Position numbers and translations under genes: made by a program. The notes under the pieces are model-generated. The model was not told where the DNA came from. It did no database searches and saw only the letters and a program-made list of their open reading frames with translations. This document shows positions 7,458 through 12,996 of a stretch of 24,733 nucleotides of DNA, one piece after another. How positions within the stretch are numbered: the stretch's first letter is position 1; each line of letters begins with the position of its first letter. Location: NCBI GenBank assembly GCA_964348095.1, contig CAYGBK010000036.1:1-24733 (forward strand), in the 5' to 3' direction. Source of the stretch: WVXP01 sp964348095 (GTDB taxonomy: Bacteria; Desulfobacterota; BSN033; WVXP01).

Positions 7458-8297
7458 GTGAGAGAATTCGATGTGGCTGGACTGAGAGATGCGGTGAGGA
7501 ACCTCTGCATGGATGCCAACTATGATCTGGGAGCCGACGTTCTTCAGGCCTTTGACCGGGCCATTGGTCAGGAGGACTCAACTGTTGCGATTGATATACT
7601 TAAGCAACTCAAAGAGAATGCTCGAATTGCAAGAGAAGAAAGCATCCCCATCTGTCAGGACACTGGATACACAGTCGTCTTTGTGGAGCTTGGGCAGGAA
7701 GTGCGCCTGATAGGAGGTGACCTGAACAGCGCAATTCAAGATGGAGTCCGCAACGGGTACCAGGAGGGTTACCTGAGGAAGTCTGTTTGTCATCCCTTTA
7801 CCCGCGTGAATACCGGCGATAATACACCGGCGATCATCCATCTTGAGATGGTGCCGGGAGACCAGATCCGAATCATCGCGGCCCCAAAAGGAGGTGGAAG
7901 TGAGAACATGAGTCGGGTTGATATGCTGACGCCCGCGGTAGGTATTGAAGGGGTCAAAGACTACGTGGTGGGGCGAGTGAGAGAAGCGGGCTCCAATCCT
8001 TGCCCACCGACGATCGTTGGAGTCGGGATCGGTGGGACTTTCGAACAAGCAGCGTTGCTCGCCAAGAAAGCCCTTCTCAGGCCTCTCGGGGACCGAAACG
8101 ACGATCCGGAGTTAGCCGACCTAGAGGACGATCTGCTGAAGCGAGTCAACAGCCTTGGGATCGGCCCCCAGGGGCTTGGGGGAAGAACGACGTCTCTAGC
8201 CGTTCACGTGAATGTGATGCCCTGTCATATCGCGAGTCTGCCAGTGGCGGTCAACATTCAGTGCCATGCCCACAGACACAAGGAGATAACCCTCTAA
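7458..8297 (+). CDS. Fumarate hydratase class I, alpha subunit
   Basis: A 279-residue N-terminal-type subunit of the oxygen-sensitive two-subunit fumarase, which hydrates fumarate to malate with a 4Fe-4S cluster. The three cluster Cys can be seen: C66 in PICQDTG, C182 in SNPCPPTIVGVG, and C269 in NIQCHAHRH. Other family blocks are RKSVCHPFTRVNTGDNTPA and PKGGGSENMSR near 144-153. The start is GTG with AAAGGAGG upstream. It follows malate dehydrogenase by 21 bp, giving consecutive pathway steps. The partner beta subunit is at 8757, separated by an unusually long gap with repeats. L-tartrate dehydratase is the alternative for this family, but the mdh neighbour favours fumarase. Confidence 0.93.
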   Translation: MREFDVAGLRDAVRNLCMDANYDLGADVLQAFDRAIGQEDSTVAIDILKQLKENARIAREESIPICQDTGYTVVFVELGQEVRLIGGDLNSAIQDGVRNGYQEGYLRKSVCHPFTRVNTGDNTPAIIHLEMVPGDQIRIIAAPKGGGSENMSRVDMLTPAVGIEGVKDYVVGRVREAGSNPCPPTIVGVGIGGTFEQAALLAKKALLRPLGDRNDDPELADLEDDLLKRVNSLGIGPQGLGGRTTSLAVHVNVMPCHIASLPVAVNIQCHAHRHKEITL

Positions 8298-8336
8298 GGG
8301 CTCAAGGGTCCTTGAGTTCGCCAGAGTTGGGAGCAC

Positions 8337-8365
8337 AAGGTTGAAGGCGAAAGGCTAAGAGATAA
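8337..8365 (+). repeat. Short intergenic repeat, GGCGAAAGG family, copy 1
   Basis: AAGGTTGAAGGCGAAAGG followed by CTAAGAGATAA. It matches the copy at 8498-8525 at most positions. A similar purine-rich string (GGAGAAAGGTCAAGAG) lies in the tail of the hdrA gene near 12870, and another (AGGTGAAAGGAAAAAGGG) at 15533. Confidence 0.55.
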
Positions 8366-8497
8366 ATGATGAGAAGTTTCCTTGATTCTGTGGACGCTCA
8401 TGTCTCTGAGGGATGTCCGCAGAAGCGGTTATGCCAAAACGCTCTGGCGTTGTCTGGCTATCTTTGGCTCTCATGAATGCACGACCGTTACGGGGAT

Positions 8498-8525
8498 GAG
8501 GTTAAGGCGAAAGGTTAAAGAATAA
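8498..8525 (+). repeat. Short intergenic repeat, GGCGAAAGG family, copy 2
   Basis: GAGGTTAAGGCGAAAGG followed by TTAAAGAATAA. It is a direct repeat of 8337-8365, and 16 bp further on an inverted relative begins (8542-8574, reverse complement beginning AGGTCAAAGGACAAAGG). The pair could fold as a loose hairpin in RNA. Confidence 0.55.
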
Positions 8526-8541
8526 TCCATTCGGACTTCTT

Positions 8542-8574
8542 GGTTTTTCGCCTTTTTCCTTTGTCCTTTGACCT
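8542..8574 (-). repeat. Short intergenic repeat, inverted relative of the GGCGAAAGG family
   Basis: On the minus strand it reads AGGTCAAAGGACAAAGG followed by AAAAAGGCGAAAAACC, keeping the AAGGCGAAA core. Together with 8498-8525 it forms an imperfect inverted repeat. Confidence 0.45.
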
Positions 8575-8662
8575 ATATCCTTTTTTTTTACCTGTCCCGC
8601 CAACGGCGCCAAGAGAGTGACCGCGAGAAGGAAGGATCGAGAGGATATAGAGAGGTCAATTC

Positions 8663-8752
8663 ATGGATTCGAACACCGAAACGATCACCGTAGAAGCCTC
8701 AGAGCAGAGAAACGACGGTGTTCGCTTCTATAATGGCTGCGAGAGAGGATAG
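8663..8752 (+). CDS. Possible 29-residue leader ORF upstream of fumarase beta
   Basis: It starts at an ATG with AGAGG 7 bp upstream and ends with TAG at 8750-8752, 4 bp before the GTG start of fumarase beta and across that gene's ribosome site. The peptide (begins MDSNTETITVEASEQ) matches no family I know. A 9-bp inverted repeat, CGAACACCG at 8670-8678 and CGGTGTTCG at 8716-8724, lies inside. It may be a translational coupling leader or chance. Confidence 0.3.
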   Translation: MDSNTETITVEASEQRNDGVRFYNGCERG

Positions 8753-8756
8753 TTTC

Positions 8757-9320
8757 GTGTCTGAACCAGTTCGACTGACAACGCCGCTCAACGATGACGA
8801 TGTGGAAAACCTAAAGATCGGGGATAGTATCCTTATTAGTGGCACGCTATACACCGGGAGGGATTCAGCCCATAAGCGAATGGTCGATCTGCTCGACCAG
8901 GGAGGAGAACTCCCTTTCGATATTCGGGGACAGGTGATCTATTATGTCGGGCCGACTCCCCCGAGGCCCGGGTATCCTATCGGATCTGCCGGACCAACAA
9001 CCAGCTATCGGATGGATGCTTACAGCCCCCGCCTCATGGCACTGGGACTGAAGGGTATGATTGGAAAAGGAATGCGCTCCAAAGACGTGATCGAGGCTAT
9101 GAAGCAGTACCGGTGTATCTATATGGCAGCGGTGGGAGGCGCAGGGGCTTTGCTGTCAAGACGGATCAAAAAGGCTGAGGTCGTTGCCTATGAGGATTTG
9201 GGGACTGAAGCCATTCGGAAACTGGAGGTCGAAGAGTTCCCTGTCATCCTGGTGAATGACATCCGAGGGAATGATCTGTACGACGAGGGAGCAAAGAAGT
9301 ATCGCAGACCTGCGGGGTGA
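8757..9320 (+). CDS. Fumarate hydratase class I, beta subunit
   Basis: A 187-residue C-terminal-type (swivelling) subunit of class I fumarase. Visible family blocks are RLTTPLNDDDVENLKIGDSILISGTLYTGRDSAHKR (in part), IYYVGPTPPRPGYPIGSAGPTTSYRMD, GMIGKGMRS, MAAVGGAGALLSRRIKKAEVVAYEDLG and VNDIRGNDLYDEG. The start chosen is GTG 8757, because the protein then begins at the usual SEPVRLTTPL and has GAGAGAGGA at 8741-8749. An in-frame ATG at 8733 and GTG at 8718 lack ribosome sites. It forms the active enzyme with the alpha subunit at 7458-8297, and the substrate channel needs both. Confidence 0.92.
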   Translation: MSEPVRLTTPLNDDDVENLKIGDSILISGTLYTGRDSAHKRMVDLLDQGGELPFDIRGQVIYYVGPTPPRPGYPIGSAGPTTSYRMDAYSPRLMALGLKGMIGKGMRSKDVIEAMKQYRCIYMAAVGGAGALLSRRIKKAEVVAYEDLGTEAIRKLEVEEFPVILVNDIRGNDLYDEGAKKYRRPAG

Positions 9321-9514
9321 ACTAAAGCGGCGAAACCAGAAAGGGTATTGGCTGTGCCAGTCAAGAGTATCCTCAGATCCTGTCAATTGTCCGCTATCAG
9401 TCGTCAGTTGTTTCGGACCATGGACAAAAATCCACGAGCACGGAAGGTTTCCTGGGTCTCGCCGAGAGCGATATCGACCGTTTGACTGACCTACTGGAAT
9501 AAAGAGAGGTCAGA

Positions 9515-9536
9515 TTTGCGAAAACGTTTTCGCAAA
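9515..9536. promoter_or_regulatory. Perfect 22-bp palindromic LacI-type operator
   Basis: A perfect palindrome centred on CG, with core GCGAAAACGTTTTCGC at 9518-9533 flanked by TTT and AAA. The AAACGTTT centre is that of PurR/LacI-family operators. It lies about 60 bp before the -35 of the promoter at 9597. A weaker TTGCGA/TATATG pair (9516 and 9540, 18-bp spacing) would put a second promoter directly on the operator. The lacI-family gene at 5379 is the natural candidate to bind it. Confidence 0.75.
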
Positions 9537-9596
9537 AAATATATGCATACTTTCAAATACTTACGGTTTTAGGTTCGTTTTTCCTTACGGAGAATA

Positions 9597-9626
9597 TTGA
9601 GATTCCTCAGGTGGGAATGATATAGT
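9597..9626 (+). promoter_or_regulatory. Sigma70-like promoter of the Hdr-Frd operon
   Basis: TTGAGA at 9597-9602 and TATAGT at 9621-9626 are separated by 18 bp. The predicted start is near 9633, giving a short leader of about 35 bases before the ATG at 9668, which has an AGAGGAGCG ribosome site. The surrounding stretch 9537-9600 is AT-rich. Confidence 0.5.
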
Positions 9627-9667
9627 TTAGCAATTCTTCGACCCTGTGAAAGAGCAAGAGGAGCGCG

Positions 9668-10081
9668 ATGAAAATAGAGATTTCCGGAAAAAGGGTCCAT
9701 AATGAGTTCGCACGGTCCGTTGAGTCAATTAGCGAGCAGAATCTCTTCGGATGTTATCAGTGTGGAAACTGCACGGCCGGCTGTCCGGTTTCTTTCGCGA
9801 TGGACTTGGGTCCTCACCAGGTCATTCGGTTCACCCTGCTGGGCCTCGAACCAGAGGTTCTGGACTCGAATACGCCGTGGATATGTGCCTCTTGCCTACA
9901 ATGTACCTCGAGGTGTCCGAAAGGGCTGGATATTGCCAGGATCATGGAGGCTGTCAGAACAGTCGTTTTGCGGAAGAAGGAGCGACTGGATCACATCAAT
10001 GTAGAAGATCTGACCGATGAGATCATCGATCGCACTCCTCAAATTGCCTTTATCAGCGGTTTCCGTAAGTTTTTGTCTTGA
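9668..10081 (+). CDS. hdrC: HdrC-like 4Fe-4S protein 1
   Basis: A 137-residue iron-sulfur protein with two CxxCxxCxxxCP motifs, C29/C32/C35/C39 and C73/C76/C79/C83, spaced as in HdrC of heterodisulfide reductase. In Hdr complexes HdrC carries electrons between HdrA flavin/cluster chains and the CCG clusters of HdrB. Its end (PQIAFISGFRKFLS) is a common HdrC ending, so despite being shorter than the HdrC at 14974 it looks complete. It is the first gene of the operon, behind a promoter and operator. HdrB1 follows after 138 bp, and the gap holds a small ORF. Confidence 0.92.
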   Translation: MKIEISGKRVHNEFARSVESISEQNLFGCYQCGNCTAGCPVSFAMDLGPHQVIRFTLLGLEPEVLDSNTPWICASCLQCTSRCPKGLDIARIMEAVRTVVLRKKERLDHINVEDLTDEIIDRTPQIAFISGFRKFLS

Positions 10082-10114
10082 TCGGAATGTCATTTTGCAA
10101 GTTGGTGAGAAGAG

Positions 10115-10216
10115 ATGCCTGAAAAACTCGGAAAGGGAGCAGTGAGCAGGTCATATCCGCGGTCCGTTGAGCGTGATTCCTTCGGCCAAATGACCGCTGA
10201 CAGCCGATACCCGTAG
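10115..10216 (+). CDS. Possible 33-residue ORF between hdrC1 and hdrB1
   Basis: It starts at an ATG behind GGTGAGAAG and stops (TAG 10214-10216) 3 bp before the hdrB1 ATG. hdrB1 itself has no visible ribosome site, so this ORF could couple translation from hdrC1 to hdrB1. It contains a 12-bp copy (CGGTCCGTTGAG, 10160-10171) of a string also found at 9713-9724 inside hdrC1. No family recognised; it could be chance. Confidence 0.3.
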   Translation: MPEKLGKGAVSRSYPRSVERDSFGQMTADSRYP

Positions 10217-10219
10217 CTT

Positions 10220-11089
10220 ATGGATTATCTCTACTTTCCCGGTTGCACCCTCTACACAAAAGCAAAGAATCTGGATGTCGCTGCCCGAGAGTGCGCGAAG
10301 CTCATGGGTTTTGAACTTCGTGAGCTCCCTAACTGGACCTGCTGTGGAGCGACCTTTCCGCTGACGACGGACAATATTATGGCCCTCTTGCCTCCTTCGC
10401 GAATACTCGGGACGGCCATGAAAGAAGGTGGGGACCTGACCACGCTGTGCTCTGTCTGCTTCAATGTTTTGAGGAGAACTTCCCATCTTCTTAAGTCAGA
10501 CCCAGAAAAACGTGAGAAGATATTCGATTTTATCGAGATGGAGTATCGGGATGGACTTCGTGTTCCCCATTATCTCGAGATATTAAGAGATGAAATTGGC
10601 TTTGAAAGCTTAAAGGAGAAGGTAAAGCGCGACCTGAAGGGGCTCAAGGTGGCGCCCTATTACGGCTGCCTCCTCCTTCGTCCCTCCGAGGAGATGGAGT
10701 TTGATGATAAGGAGAGTCCGACGATAATAGAGAGTTTTCTCGACAGCATTGGATGCGAGCCGGTTGATTTCCCATACAAGATCGAATGCTGCGGCTCCTT
10801 CCAGTCGGTGGGGGCACCCGATGTGGCGATAGATTGCGGTCACGCCATTCTCAGATCTGCCGTCAAGAATGGGGCAGAGGCCGTGGTGTCGACCTGTCCC
10901 CTTTGCCAGTTTAACCTCGACACAAAACAGAAGGACATCAAAGAGAAATATTCTGACTTTAAGACGCTTCCCGTACTCTATTTTTCTCAGCTTATGGGAA
11001 TCTCCTTCGATCTCCCCACGGACACACTGGGTTTTGAGAGAAATGATATGGATCCCCGACCACTCTTGGAGGGGAAAGGCCTGCTTTAG
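10220..11089 (+). CDS. hdrB: HdrB-like CCG-domain protein 1
   Basis: A 289-residue protein with two complete CCG domains: C9, C41C42, C77xxC80, and C150, C190C191, C226xxC229. In HdrB these ligate two non-cubane 4Fe-4S clusters where the disulfide (CoM-S-S-CoB in methanogens) is reduced. The bacterial substrate is unknown, with DsrC-type or other thiols proposed for relatives. The start MDYLYFPGCT is the usual HdrB start. No ribosome site is visible, so translation probably depends on coupling to the small ORF ending 3 bp upstream. It pairs with hdrC1 and hdrA1 around it and is a paralogue of 15691-16542, with all Cys at identical residue numbers. Confidence 0.94.
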   Translation: MDYLYFPGCTLYTKAKNLDVAARECAKLMGFELRELPNWTCCGATFPLTTDNIMALLPPSRILGTAMKEGGDLTTLCSVCFNVLRRTSHLLKSDPEKREKIFDFIEMEYRDGLRVPHYLEILRDEIGFESLKEKVKRDLKGLKVAPYYGCLLLRPSEEMEFDDKESPTIIESFLDSIGCEPVDFPYKIECCGSFQSVGAPDVAIDCGHAILRSAVKNGAEAVVSTCPLCQFNLDTKQKDIKEKYSDFKTLPVLYFSQLMGISFDLPTDTLGFERNDMDPRPLLEGKGLL

Positions 11090-11103
11090 GATTGGATGGA
11101 TTG

Positions 11104-12963
11104 ATGGATCGGCTAGGAGTCGTTTTTTGTCTCTGTGACAGATTGGGATACGCCGTTCGTGACGTATCCAAAGGAGTTCTGGATGCCCTTAGAGAAGATC
11201 CGGGTCTCATCTGGTCGTCCTCCCACCCAGACCTGTGCACCACGGAGGGACTCGACTTTCTGACAGGAGCGATTCAGGAGGAAGAACTGGAAGGGCTCGT
11301 CATCGTGTGTGTAGCGCCGAGGTCGGTAGGACCGACCATCAAAAAAACGATAGGGAGAGAGTTCCAGGGTGACGTGACGGCAAAGCTTGTTGGGTTGGGA
11401 TCTCTGATCCAAAACCCATCTGAAGAGAAGAAAACGGTCGAGATCATCAGGAGGTCGCTGAACGATTTGAGAGAAACGAAGAGGCACGGGCCGGCAAAAC
11501 CGTTTGTAGAACGGGCGATGGTCATTGGTGGAGGGATCGCAGGGATGACGGCGGCTATCGATTTGGGAAATGCTGGGTATGAAACGATTCTGGTCGATCG
11601 GCTTCCCTCTATCGGGGGACGCATGCTTCAGCTCTCCGAGACTTTTCCTACCCTCGACTGTGCTCAATGTACACTGACACCTAAAACCGTTGAGACGGGT
11701 CAGCATCCGAGGATCAGACTCAGGACCTACTGTGAGGTTGAAAGAATCGATGGTGATGTGGGCCGTTTCGTTGTGACCCTCCGACGAAAGGCCGCCTACG
11801 TGGATTGGGACAAGTGCACGGGTTGTGGACTGTGCCAGGAAAAGTGTCCCAAGAAGACACCGTCGGGGTTTGATCGGGGTATGGGGTTGGGCAAGGCGAT
11901 TTATACGCTGTCCCCTCAGGCGGTCCCAAACAAGCCTGCGATCAACGCCGAGACGTGCCGGTATCTGCAAGAGGGAAAATGCAAGGTCTGTGAGAAAGTC
12001 TGCCCTGCGGACGCGATCGATTATGAGCAGAAGGACACATTTTTCGAGGAAGAAGTCGGGGCCCTTATCGTGGCCACGGGGTTTGAGCTCTACCCACTGA
12101 GCAGAATCGGAGAGTATGGATCTGGGAAGATTGCTGACGTGATCGATGGACTGGCTTTCGAAAGGCTCCTGTCAGCATCTGGCCCCACAAATGGGGAAAT
12201 CCGGCGTCCCTCTGATGGAAGAGTTCCCAAGGAGTTGGTATTCATTCAATGTACCGCTTCCCGAGATCCAGAGCGTTACATGCCTTACTGTTCCCGGGTG
12301 TGCTGCATGTACACGGCAAAACATGCAAAGCTTTATAAACATAAGGTTCCCGATGGCCGGGCATACGTGTTCTACATGGACATCCGATCGGCGGGAAAGG
12401 GCTATGAAGAGTTTATTCAGCAGGGGATGGAAGAAGAGGGGACCTGTTACCTCCGGGGCAGAGTTTCCCGGGTCTTTCAAGATGGAGATCAGGTGATCGT
12501 CTGGGGGGTCGATACGCTGACAGGGAAAAAAGTCGAAATCGCCGCTGATATGGTTGTGCTGGCGACGGCTATGGTACCAAGTGAAGGGGCCAGGGATTTG
12601 GCCCATTTTCTCCCCGGTGTCGAAACGGACGTTCATGGATTCTTTACCGAAGTCCACTGGAAACTATACCCCGTAGACAGTGGCACTGAGGGGATCTATT
12701 TCGCGGGGTGCAATCAGGGAGCGAAGGACATTGCGGACACGGTGGCTCAGGGAAGTGCTGCGGCCAGTAAGGTTCAGTCCTTGTTTGCACAGCATCGGAA
12801 CGGCGCGGACAAGGGATCTGGGGAGAGACGTGATCGGTCAGAGGCTGGAGGTGCACGGCGGAGGGCACGAGGAGAAAGGTCAAGAGCTCAAGAATGGAAG
12901 CCTCAATCCTCAAGCAGAGCGATCCTCGAAGGGAGAGTGGGTCAAAATTCTCATCCTGTTTGA
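11104..12963 (+). CDS. hdrA: HdrA-like flavoprotein 1, missing the C-terminal ferredoxin domain
   Basis: A 619-residue HdrA-type FAD/Fe-S protein; in Hdr complexes HdrA holds the bifurcating flavin. The N-terminal domain is partly degenerate: C9-L-C11 is present, but the later REQC-type Cys is gone. GGGIAG at 142-147 binds FAD. The flavin-near Cys pair DCAQC (186, 189) is intact. The inserted ferredoxin has C238/C241/C244/C248 and C285/C293/C296/C300. Other HdrA blocks are FIQCTASRDPERYMPYCSRVCCMYT and YFAGCNQGAKDIADTVAQG. After about residue 565 homology stops and an Arg/Ser/Glu-rich tail of ~55 residues follows where the paralogue at 12997 has two 4Fe-4S motifs. The tail DNA is purine-rich and repeat-like. 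ATG 11104 was chosen over TTG at 11092/11101. It lies 14 bp after hdrB1. Confidence 0.92.
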   Translation: MDRLGVVFCLCDRLGYAVRDVSKGVLDALREDPGLIWSSSHPDLCTTEGLDFLTGAIQEEELEGLVIVCVAPRSVGPTIKKTIGREFQGDVTAKLVGLGSLIQNPSEEKKTVEIIRRSLNDLRETKRHGPAKPFVERAMVIGGGIAGMTAAIDLGNAGYETILVDRLPSIGGRMLQLSETFPTLDCAQCTLTPKTVETGQHPRIRLRTYCEVERIDGDVGRFVVTLRRKAAYVDWDKCTGCGLCQEKCPKKTPSGFDRGMGLGKAIYTLSPQAVPNKPAINAETCRYLQEGKCKVCEKVCPADAIDYEQKDTFFEEEVGALIVATGFELYPLSRIGEYGSGKIADVIDGLAFERLLSASGPTNGEIRRPSDGRVPKELVFIQCTASRDPERYMPYCSRVCCMYTAKHAKLYKHKVPDGRAYVFYMDIRSAGKGYEEFIQQGMEEEGTCYLRGRVSRVFQDGDQVIVWGVDTLTGKKVEIAADMVVLATAMVPSEGARDLAHFLPGVETDVHGFFTEVHWKLYPVDSGTEGIYFAGCNQGAKDIADTVAQGSAAASKVQSLFAQHRNGADKGSGERRDRSEAGGARRRARGERSRAQEWKPQSSSRAILEGRVGQNSHPV

Positions 12964-12996
12964 AAAGGATAGGGGTGTGAGGGGCCAGCGGAGAGG

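Larger units (their letters stand above)
8298..8756. other. 459-bp gap between fumarase subunit genes, with short repeats and a small ORF
   Basis: Subunits of this enzyme are normally adjacent or fused, so a gap this size is notable. It holds two direct copies of an AGGTTAAGGCGAAAGG-like unit (8337-8365 and 8498-8525), an inverted relative at 8542-8574, a pyrimidine-rich stretch to 8590, and a 29-codon ORF at 8663-8752 just before the beta start. No intrinsic terminator with a T-run is visible, so read-through from alpha to beta is possible. Confidence 0.7.
9321..9667. other. 347-bp regulatory gap before the Hdr-Frd operon
   Basis: This holds the perfect operator palindrome (9515-9536) and a sigma70-like promoter (9597-9626). 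The part 9321-9502 has no clear gene. One frame ending with TAA at 9500-9502 reads FLGLAESDIDRLTDLLE, which looks like a protein C-terminus, but its upstream part is not protein-like, so at most it is a gene remnant. No terminator hairpin follows fumarase beta. Confidence 0.65.

Noticed and set aside
8301..8316. CTCAAGG/CCTTGAG hairpin after fumarase alpha as a terminator
   Set aside because: The stem is short with almost no loop and no T-run follows.
11113..11970. Minus-strand open frame of 285 codons
   Set aside because: It is a shadow of hdrA1, whose motifs are unambiguous on the plus strand.
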